Shown here: piece after piece, positions 7,183 to 12,057 of the stretch
How the letters are laid out: each line of letters opens with the position of its first letter
Numbering within the stretch: the stretch's first letter is position 1
Source of the DNA: an uncultured Eubacterium sp.
GTDB taxonomy: Bacteria; Bacillota; Clostridia; Lachnospirales; Lachnospiraceae
Direction: 5' to 3'
Assembly: GCA_934317205.1 (NCBI GenBank)
Contig: CAKREL010000071.1
Span: 1 to 12,057 of the forward strand
DNA: 12,057 bases
The notes under the pieces: generated by a model
The model's database searches: none
What the model was told of the DNA's origin: nothing
The model's input: only the letters and a program-made list of their open reading frames with translations
Position numbers and translations under genes: made by a program

Positions 7183-7198
7183 AGAGATATATTCTGAC

Positions 7199-7262
7199 AA
7201 AAAAAAGACCTGCAAACATATAACTTTTCATATCTTTGTTATATACCACAGATCTCTTTTTT
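7199..7262 (-). terminator. Intrinsic terminator of the trigger factor gene (near-symmetric, possibly bidirectional)
   Basis: On the minus strand AAAAAAGAGATCTG (7262-7249) pairs with CAGGTC followed by eight T (7212-7199), with an inner perfect 7-bp stem ATATAAC/GTTATAT (7218-7224/7238-7244). The T-run closes the stem, as in a classic intrinsic terminator. It sits about 70 bases after the tig stop and before the yqeB promoter candidate. A T-run is also present on the plus strand (7257-7262), so it could stop antisense transcription too. Confidence 0.75.
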
Positions 7263-7330
7263 ATGGCAGGAAACACCAGCGTTTTACGAAAGATGAATCT
7301 CCCACCCTCATTTTTTATTCAACCGTACTT

Positions 7331-8290
7331 TTATGCCTCAACAGCCTCTTTTACGATAAATTCAAGTGCCTGTTTGGAAAGGATGTCTTCTGCAACCATA
7401 GCTACTCCACGCTCACCCATCATCTCACGCAGCTGCTCAGCCGGCATCTGATAAGACATTGCCATTGCAGCGATTGTCTGATCTACATCCTCGTCTGTAT
7501 AGGAAAATCCTTCTGCTTTTGCGATTTCCTGTAAAACAGCCTGGCCTTTTAACATGGAAAGGGCATCTTTTGCTGCATACTCCTCAAACTGTTCTTCGCT
7601 TAATCCATTATACTGTAAATACTGCTCGAATGTATTTCCTGCATTGCGAAGCTGTGCAAGAAGATTGTTTTTAAGCTGTTCTTTACGCTCATCGATGAAT
7701 TCCTGCGGAACTTCGATTTCAGACGCCTCTACGATCTGCTCCAGAACTTTATTCTCTTTCTCCATATCTGCATGATTCTGTTTGAAGTCATGGATAGATT
7801 TTCTTACAAACTCCTCAAACTCTGCAACGGTTTTGCACTGGGAAATTTTCTGAACTACCTCATCAGAAAGTTCCGGCACAAAGCTGCTGCGGACACCTTT
7901 TACAGTAACTTTGAATGTAGCTTCTTTTCCTGCAAACTCTGCTGCATGATAATCTTCCGGAAATGTAACAACAACGTCTACGTTATCATCTTTTTTTACG
8001 CCTACTAACTGATCTTCAAATCCCGGAATGAATGTATTGGAACCAAGTTTTAACGGGAAATCTGTACCGTCTCCACCTGCAAATGCTTCTCCGTCGATAT
8101 AACCAACAAAATCAATGACTGCCTCATCGCCAAGTTCTGCCGCACCGTCTTTGTCCTGCGTTGTTACCGCATACTGTCTTGCACGCTCCAGTTCTGCTTT
8201 TACCTCTTCCTCAGTAATGATAATCTCTGCTTTTTTTACCTCTACTCCTTTATAATTTCCAAGAGTAACCTGAATTTTTTTCTCGCTCAT
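7331..8290 (-). CDS. Trigger factor-like peptidyl-prolyl isomerase/chaperone lacking the ribosome-binding domain
   Basis: 319 aa against about 430 for canonical trigger factor. The protein begins almost at the FKBP-type PPIase domain (about residues 50-133, with GDEAVIDFVGYIDGEAFAGG, LGSNTFIPGFEDQLVG and FPEDYHAAEFAGKEATFKVTV) and continues into the helical trigger factor C-terminal domain (from VPELSDEVVQKISQ to the end). The N-terminal ribosome-docking domain with its GFRxGxxP signature is missing, and none is encoded upstream in any frame I can see. It is therefore probably a free cytosolic chaperone/isomerase and a paralog of a full-length Tig elsewhere. The start at 8290 is chosen because GGAGG lies 5 bases before it; an ATG 12 bases upstream lacks that. 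Single-gene unit with its own terminator. Confidence 0.88.
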   Translation of the reverse strand: MSEKKIQVTLGNYKGVEVKKAEIIITEEEVKAELERARQYAVTTQDKDGAAELGDEAVIDFVGYIDGEAFAGGDGTDFPLKLGSNTFIPGFEDQLVGVKKDDNVDVVVTFPEDYHAAEFAGKEATFKVTVKGVRSSFVPELSDEVVQKISQCKTVAEFEEFVRKSIHDFKQNHADMEKENKVLEQIVEASEIEVPQEFIDERKEQLKNNLLAQLRNAGNTFEQYLQYNGLSEEQFEEYAAKDALSMLKGQAVLQEIAKAEGFSYTDEDVDQTIAAMAMSYQMPAEQLREMMGERGVAMVAEDILSKQALEFIVKEAVEA

Positions 8291-8337
8291 CGCTTCCTCC
8301 ATATGTATTTTCTTTTATCAGATTCCTTTTCGCCTCT

Positions 8338-8385
8338 TTCCTGTATCACAATTTATGAACAGGAACATTTCCTGACGCAACTTTT
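8338..8385 (-). promoter_or_regulatory. Candidate promoter of the trigger factor gene with an embedded palindrome (possible operator)
   Basis: On the minus strand TTGCGT (8380-8375) and CATAAA (8357-8352) are 17 bases apart. The spacer contains a perfect palindrome, CAGGAA-n3-TTCCTG (8360-8374). A third half-site TTCCTG occurs at 8338-8343, giving a second inverted pair TTCCTGT/ACAGGAA (8338-8344/8359-8365). A palindrome between -35 and -10 is a common repressor or MerR-type activator site. The spacing and palindrome are seen; the regulator is unknown. The -10 is weak, so a different promoter further up (TATACT near 8403-8408) is possible. Confidence 0.4.
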
Positions 8386-8499
8386 CTGATTCATACTTTT
8401 TCAAGTATACGCTATTTTGGCGCAAGTTTCCATCACTTTATGTTTTTTTCACACTTTCTTCCATAGTTAACATTGCTACGGAAGCTGTAACGTGCTTTC

Positions 8500-8528
8500 T
8501 TGCTAATTCTTTTCCACTGTGCTATGAT
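8500..8528 (+). promoter_or_regulatory. Promoter of the esterase/ATP-grasp ligase operon
   Basis: TTGCTA (8500-8505), a 17-base spacer and TATGAT (8523-8528) preceded by TG one base upstream (extended -10). Predicted transcription starts near 8535, leaving a leader of about 65 bases before the first ATG. This is the best promoter match in the gap between the divergent trigger factor and esterase genes (8291-8598); the rest of that gap holds the trigger factor control region and A/T-rich sequence with nothing else recognised. Confidence 0.65.
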
Positions 8529-8598
8529 AAACTATAACAATGAGTCTGAATCATTACACAATTTTAAAAGTATATAAATTAATACATGGAGGTTCTTT

Positions 8599-9363
8599 AT
8601 GATAGAAAAGTGGAATATCACCATTCCGGAGCTCACTGGTGATGAAATGCGAAGTGCATACATCTGCCTGCCAGAATCATATGCTCATGACACGCATCAA
8701 CGATTTCCGGTACTGTACATGTTTGACGGCCACAACCTCTTTTTTGACAGCCATGCCACTTATGGAAAATCATGGGGACTGAAAGAATATATGGAATACA
8801 CCCATACCCCGCTGATCATCGTAGGCATCGAATGTAACCACAGCCCGGATCACGGACGCCTGCAGGAATATTCTCCTTATGACTTTACTTTACCGAAGGA
8901 AGGCAAAATAACCGGTAAAGGCAAGATTACCATGGACTGGCTGACCCGCACCTTCAAACCATACATTGACACACATTACCGGACGCTTCCGGATCGGGAG
9001 CACACCTTTATCGCCGGAAGTTCCATGGGAGGACTGATGAGTATTTACGCACTTTTGCACTACAACCAGTTTTTTTCCCGTGCAGCAGCACTCTCCCCGT
9101 CCCTGTGGATTGCTCCAAACGACTTTATGCAGATGATCCGGCGTTCCCGCCCGCTTCCGGGAAGCATTTTATACATGGACTATGGAAGCCGTGAAATGAA
9201 ACAGCATCGAAAAACAGACCAGTCTTTTGGTCAGGCAGCTAATCTTCTTCTGGAGAAAAACATTTATCTGGACTGCCGCATCGTACCGAACGGCGAACAT
9301 TGTGAAGCAAGCTGGGAAAAGCAGATTCCCTTTTTTATGAATACATTGATGTATAATCTGTAA
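8599..9363 (+). CDS. Alpha/beta-hydrolase esterase (esterase D/enterochelin esterase-like)
   Basis: 254 aa, no signal peptide or membrane segment, so probably cytosolic. It resembles the putative esterase family (PF00756 type): LPESY near the N-terminus, FPVLYMFDGHNLF (about 36-48), the nucleophile elbow AGSSMGGLMS with G-S-S-M-G at 140-144 (S142), ALSPSLW (164-170), and a late histidine in NGEHCEASW (H234) as the likely catalytic base; an acidic residue around MDYGSREM (193-200) could complete the triad. GGAGG precedes the ATG at good spacing. It is first in a three-gene rightward operon with a second esterase and an ATP-grasp ligase. The family suggests hydrolysis of an ester or amide/peptide-like small molecule; the substrate is unknown. 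A promoter with an extended -10 lies upstream. Confidence 0.85.
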   Translation: MIEKWNITIPELTGDEMRSAYICLPESYAHDTHQRFPVLYMFDGHNLFFDSHATYGKSWGLKEYMEYTHTPLIIVGIECNHSPDHGRLQEYSPYDFTLPKEGKITGKGKITMDWLTRTFKPYIDTHYRTLPDREHTFIAGSSMGGLMSIYALLHYNQFFSRAAALSPSLWIAPNDFMQMIRRSRPLPGSILYMDYGSREMKQHRKTDQSFGQAANLLLEKNIYLDCRIVPNGEHCEASWEKQIPFFMNTLMYNL

Positions 9364-9406
9364 CCAGCTTTCCTATTATAGTAGTAACACAGGAGGACTT
9401 TTCCAT

Positions 9407-10168
9407 ATGAACATACAATATTTTAAGAATTATAGTCCGGCACTCGGCCGGGATATGGAATGCAAACTGTACGGTCACGGCGGACAGCCAATTCTTTTTA
9501 TCCCCTGTCAGGACGGACGTTTTTTCGACTTTGAAAACTTCCACATGACGGATGTATGGGCACCATGGATCGACTCTGGGGAAGTCACCATTTTTACGGT
9601 GGATACCATTGATACAGAAACCTGGTCCAATACAAACGGCGACCCGCGCTTTCGCATCTGCCGCCATGAAGACTGGTTTCGCTATCTCACCGATGAGATG
9701 GTTCCTTTTATCCATGCAAAAATGAAAGAATATCAGCCTGATTATATAAGCAGAGGAATCATTGCCTTTGGATGCAGCCTTGGTGCCACCCACGCGGCAA
9801 ATCTGTATTTCCGCCGCCCGGATCTTTTTCATGGTCTGCTGGCATTAAGCGGTATTTACGATGCATCCTATGGTTTTGGCTCTTACATGGATGATCTGGT
9901 TTATATGAATTCACCAGTTCATTACCTGCCAAATCTGCCTGCAGATCACCCTTACATGGAGCTGTACCGCCACCGCAAGGCAATCCTCTGTGTAGGTCAG
10001 GGTCCATGGGAAGAACCTGCCAGCACTTATCAGCTTCGGGATATCCTGCAGCAGAAACAGATTCCGGCATGGGTAGATTTCTGGGGATATGACTGTGCTC
10101 ATGACTGGGACTGGTGGTATAAGCAGGTAACTTACTTTGTGCCACATTTGCTGTATGATCCGGTGTAA
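9407..10168 (+). CDS. Second alpha/beta-hydrolase, putative esterase
   Basis: 253 aa, cytosolic by lack of a leader. The nucleophile elbow IAFGCSLGATHAANLYFRRP has G-C-S-L-G at 122-126 (S124); a histidine in DCAHDWDWW (H232) is the likely catalytic base and the acidic partner may lie around the GQGPWEEP segment (198-204). The fold is the same as that of the preceding gene, but sequence similarity is limited to the core, so this is an old or functionally distinct pair rather than a recent duplication. The N-terminal part is rich in aromatic and acidic residues (FDFENFHMTDVWAPWID). AGGAGG lies 10 bases before the ATG; 43 bases separate it from the upstream esterase and 55 from the ligase downstream. 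Substrate unknown; co-localisation with a carboxylate-amine ligase hints at an amide- or ester-linked metabolite. Confidence 0.82.
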   Translation: MNIQYFKNYSPALGRDMECKLYGHGGQPILFIPCQDGRFFDFENFHMTDVWAPWIDSGEVTIFTVDTIDTETWSNTNGDPRFRICRHEDWFRYLTDEMVPFIHAKMKEYQPDYISRGIIAFGCSLGATHAANLYFRRPDLFHGLLALSGIYDASYGFGSYMDDLVYMNSPVHYLPNLPADHPYMELYRHRKAILCVGQGPWEEPASTYQLRDILQQKQIPAWVDFWGYDCAHDWDWWYKQVTYFVPHLLYDPV

Positions 10169-10223
10169 TTTGTAATAAATAGAAATGTAATGAACAAAAT
10201 ACAATACGAGAGAGAAAACAATT

Positions 10224-11468
10224 ATGAAAAATGTGATTTTTATTTCTCCGAATTTCCCGGAGAATTACTGGCACTTTTGCCATGAATTAAAAGAAAATGG
10301 CATGAATGTCCTGGGTATCGGTGATTGTCCTTATGATGACTTGCTCCCGGAGCTGCAGGAAAGTCTGCAGGAATATTATAAAGTAGACAGCCTGGAAAAT
10401 TACGACGAAGTCTATGGTGCTGTCGGCTACTTTATCTGGCATTACGGCCGTATTGACTGGTTAGAATCCAATAATGAATACTGGCTGGAGCAGGATGCAC
10501 GCCTGCGTACAGATTTCAATATTCCAAGCGGTTTTCATAATGAAGACATGCCACGTATCAAATATAAATCCCGCATGAAAGAATATTATCAGCGTGTCGG
10601 CATTCCGGTTGCCCGTTACCATATGGTAGACAACTATGAGGGCTGTCTGAATTTTATTCATGAAGTTGGATATCCTGTTGTTGCAAAACCAGATAACGGT
10701 GTCGGTGCCTCCCATACGTTCAAAATTTCTTCCGATGAAGAACTTGGCAATTTCTTTGCCAACAAATGGGATGATACCGTTTACATCATGGAAGAATTTA
10801 TCAACGCTGAGATCAATTCCTACGATGCGATCATCGACTCTCACGGCAATCCGATTTTTGAAGCAGGAAATGTCACCCCAATGTCTATCATGGATATCGT
10901 AAATAATGCCGACAATGCACTTTTCTACATTGTGAAAGATCTGGCAGATGACACCCGTCACCTCGGCAGAGAGACTGTAAAAAGCTTTGACGTACGCAGT
11001 CGATTCGTACATTTTGAATTTTTCCGTCTGCTCTCCGACCATGAAGGACTCGGCAAAAAAGGAGACCTGATGGCATTGGAAGTCAACATGCGTCCTTCCG
11101 GTGGCTTTACTCCTGATATGATCAATTTTGCCCGTGAAACCGATGTGTACAAAATCTGGGCAGACATGGTTGCATACGATTCCACACAAAAACCGGTGGG
11201 CACTCATCATTTCTGCGCTTTTGCAGGACTGCGGGATGGCAAGGATTTTGCTATGACACCGGATGATATTATCGAAAAATATGACGATCATCTCAAAATG
11301 GTAGAACGTATGCCGGATGCGCTGGCCGATGCCATGGGAAATCAGATGTATCTGGCTACTTTTGATACCGAAGAAGAACTCAATGCGTTCTTTGCGGATG
11401 TGACCAGACTGAAGGATGTTGATACTTCTGAAGAATCTGAAACAACCGAAACTATTATAGATAAATAG
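10224..11468 (+). CDS. ATP-grasp carboxylate-amine ligase
   Basis: 414 aa. ATP-grasp enzymes activate a carboxylate as acyl phosphate and join it to an amine or other nucleophile. An N-terminal Rossmann-like pre-ATP-grasp domain (KNVIFISPNFPENYWHFCHEL) covers about 1-110. The ATP-grasp core shows GYPVVAKPDNGVGASHTF (K155 and a glycine loop), VYIMEEFINAEINSYDAII (E190/E191), VHFEFFRL (E265) and LEVNMRPSGGFTPDM (E286, N288, R290), giving the ATP- and Mg-binding residues. The C-terminal ~25 residues are acidic, Thr/Ser/Glu-rich and probably disordered. The ribosome site is weak (GAGAGAG), unlike its neighbours. Last gene of the esterase-esterase-ligase operon, closed by a hairpin 6 bases after the stop. 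Similar to annotated carboxylate-amine ligases, but neither acid nor amine substrate can be read from sequence. Confidence 0.88.
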   Translation: MKNVIFISPNFPENYWHFCHELKENGMNVLGIGDCPYDDLLPELQESLQEYYKVDSLENYDEVYGAVGYFIWHYGRIDWLESNNEYWLEQDARLRTDFNIPSGFHNEDMPRIKYKSRMKEYYQRVGIPVARYHMVDNYEGCLNFIHEVGYPVVAKPDNGVGASHTFKISSDEELGNFFANKWDDTVYIMEEFINAEINSYDAIIDSHGNPIFEAGNVTPMSIMDIVNNADNALFYIVKDLADDTRHLGRETVKSFDVRSRFVHFEFFRLLSDHEGLGKKGDLMALEVNMRPSGGFTPDMINFARETDVYKIWADMVAYDSTQKPVGTHHFCAFAGLRDGKDFAMTPDDIIEKYDDHLKMVERMPDALADAMGNQMYLATFDTEEELNAFFADVTRLKDVDTSEESETTETIIDK

Positions 11469-11474
11469 AAAGCT

Positions 11475-11506
11475 GAAATCCCCTGCGCATATCGGCAGGG
11501 GATTTC
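11475..11506 (+). terminator. Terminator hairpin of the ligase operon
   Basis: GAAATCCCCTGC (11475-11486) and GCAGGGGATTTC (11495-11506) are perfect 12-bp inverted repeats around an 8-base loop, starting six bases after the ligase stop codon. The stem is strong but no immediate T-run follows (a T6 run appears only at 11533-11539), so termination may rely on the stem or be shared with the convergent membrane-protein gene. Confidence 0.6.
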
Positions 11507-11526
11507 TAATAAAGTACTCAAATGGG

Positions 11527-11610
11527 CTACTCGTTTTTTATATACCTATTATATTCCAGTCGAACGCACATGAGACTTGCTGCGTGATTCTGGTCAGCGT
11601 AAACTGACAT
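11527..11610 (-). CDS. Possible 27-residue peptide encoded by repeat copy 2
   Basis: On the minus strand CTGAGGTGAAT precedes an ATG opening 27 codons that begin MSVYADQNHAASLMCV and end YIKNE before TAG. The start region is shared with repeat copy 1 (MSVYIVQNYA): M-S-V-Y, Q-N, A and L coincide, and GAGG is kept before both starts. Whether a peptide is made is unproven: it is short, the base identity around it could equally preserve an RNA structure, and I do not recognise a family. Confidence 0.25.
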   Translation of the reverse strand: MSVYADQNHAASLMCVRLEYNRYIKNE

Positions 11611-11643
11611 ATTCACCTCAGAATCACTGCACATCTACACCTC
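11564..11643 (-). repeat. Dispersed repeat, copy 2 (short copy)
   Basis: It matches about 1036-1113 in the same orientation, with shared blocks including TGAGAC, TAAACTGACATAT, CCTCAG, ATCACTGCAC and TCTACAC in plus-strand reading. The multi-stem block 872-1035 next to copy 1 is absent here. This copy has its own folding: GTGATTCTG (11584-11592) pairs perfectly with CAGAATCAC (11619-11627), enclosing GTCAG/CTGAC (11593-11597/11604-11608). It sits at the 3' end of the membrane-protein gene and its edge overlaps that gene's stop codon. Confidence 0.7.
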
Positions 11644-12057
11644 ATCCGCAATCTGACACATTTTCACCAGATACAAATTTACAGTCAATAATCCAGCATT
11701 TAATACCACAAAATATAACGCCGAAACCCATAACGGAACCAACGGCTGTGCATAAAATTTGTCAAAATGTTCTCCAAAAATAGCATGAGTAAGTGGAAAA
11801 ATCCATTTCAATGATTTTATATAGGAAACGGCTGTCGCACCCACCACTGTAATTCCCATGGTAATCAATAACCCCAGTTTTCGACGTTCCATCAGCCGAA
11901 ACAGACACAAAATCTGAAGCATCACCAGTAAATATGCCAGCATCAGCATCACACCAATCACCATTACACGTACTGGTGTTCCATGACTCATCGTTCCGGA
12001 TTCCAAAAACAACCGGTCATTTTGTCCATAGATTTCCGGGAAACGTTCATAAATGTC
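11635..12057 (-). CDS. Membrane protein of unknown function (3' part)
   Basis: The frame is open to the right window edge, so the start lies outside; 140 C-terminal residues are visible. There are three clear hydrophobic segments: about 30-54 (VRVMVIGVMLMLAYLLVML and on), 62-80 (LGLLITMGITVVGATAVSY) and 108-130 (VPLWVSALYFVVLNAGLLTV). Short charged loops lie between them (RLMERRK; GEHFDKFYAQP). A TTG at 12012 could be read as a start, but coding continues upstream without a stop (DIYERFPEIYGQNDR), so a truncated gene is more likely than a short one. I do not recognise the family. Its last codons and TAG lie inside the repeat edge (…ADEV, then GTGTAG), so the repeat may have supplied the present C-terminus. 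Convergent with the ligase operon. Confidence 0.65.
   Translation of the reverse strand, partial: DIYERFPEIYGQNDRLFLESGTMSHGTPVRVMVIGVMLMLAYLLVMLQILCLFRLMERRKLGLLITMGITVVGATAVSYIKSLKWIFPLTHAIFGEHFDKFYAQPLVPLWVSALYFVVLNAGLLTVNLYLVKMCQIADEV

Noticed and set aside
6173..7197. Plus-strand frames of 148 and 200 codons opposite yqeB/yqeC
   Set aside because: The minus-strand genes match known families and overlap as coupled genes; the plus frames look like shadows.
9335..10283. Minus-strand frames of 165 and 174 codons opposite the second esterase
   Set aside because: The plus-strand gene has a catalytic serine motif and a ribosome site; the antisense frames have neither.
10461..11291. 276-codon minus-strand frame opposite the ATP-grasp ligase
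   Set aside because: The plus frame carries full ATP-grasp motifs. The antisense frame has no recognisable domain and is a codon-bias shadow.
1..12057. CRISPR array, tRNA, rRNA, integrase or transposase gene
   Set aside because: No regularly spaced direct repeats, no cloverleaf-like sequence recognised, and no recombinase or transposase motifs in any frame.

Overview
The window looks like chromosomal DNA from a gut-type Clostridia, most likely a Lachnospiraceae member. The support is moderate GC, strong GGAGG-type ribosome binding sites, and protein sequences typical of that group (a proofreading-defective DNA polymerase I, an M24 aminopeptidase P, a short trigger factor and the YqeB/YqeC pair). 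The family placement is inference; no rRNA or tRNA gene is present to settle it.

Layout. Positions 1-8290 are read leftwards (minus strand) as three blocks. In transcription order these are: a short trigger factor (7331-8290) closed by a strong terminator (7199-7262); yqeB-yqeC (5681-7110), whose reading frames overlap; and aminopeptidase P - polA - coaE - a YycJ-type MBL hydrolase (1-5594, the last gene cut by the window edge). This last block is housekeeping: peptide turnover, DNA repair, the final step of CoA synthesis and a WalJ/YycJ-like hydrolase. It is interrupted by 386 non-coding bases between polA and coaE (780-1165) that are densely packed with inverted repeats.

Positions 8500-11506 are read rightwards: a good extended -10 promoter, two alpha/beta-hydrolase esterases, an ATP-grasp carboxylate-amine ligase and a hairpin terminator. 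This compact ligase-plus-hydrolase operon has no obvious named pathway and is the best candidate in the window for an undescribed metabolic system. The right end (11635-12057) holds the 3' part of an unrecognised minus-strand membrane protein.

The most unusual non-coding signal is a dispersed repeat. About 75-80 bases next to the structured element (about 1036-1113) recur at about 11564-11643 in the same orientation. Both copies carry a ribosome-binding-site-like sequence followed by an ATG and a peptide beginning MSVY. In the first copy this frame runs uninterrupted into coaE, giving a spurious-looking 312-residue fusion. The element could be a structured RNA, possibly an IS200/IS605-family (HEARO/omegaRNA-like) remnant, or a Lachnospiraceae repeat family. 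The sequence alone does not decide.
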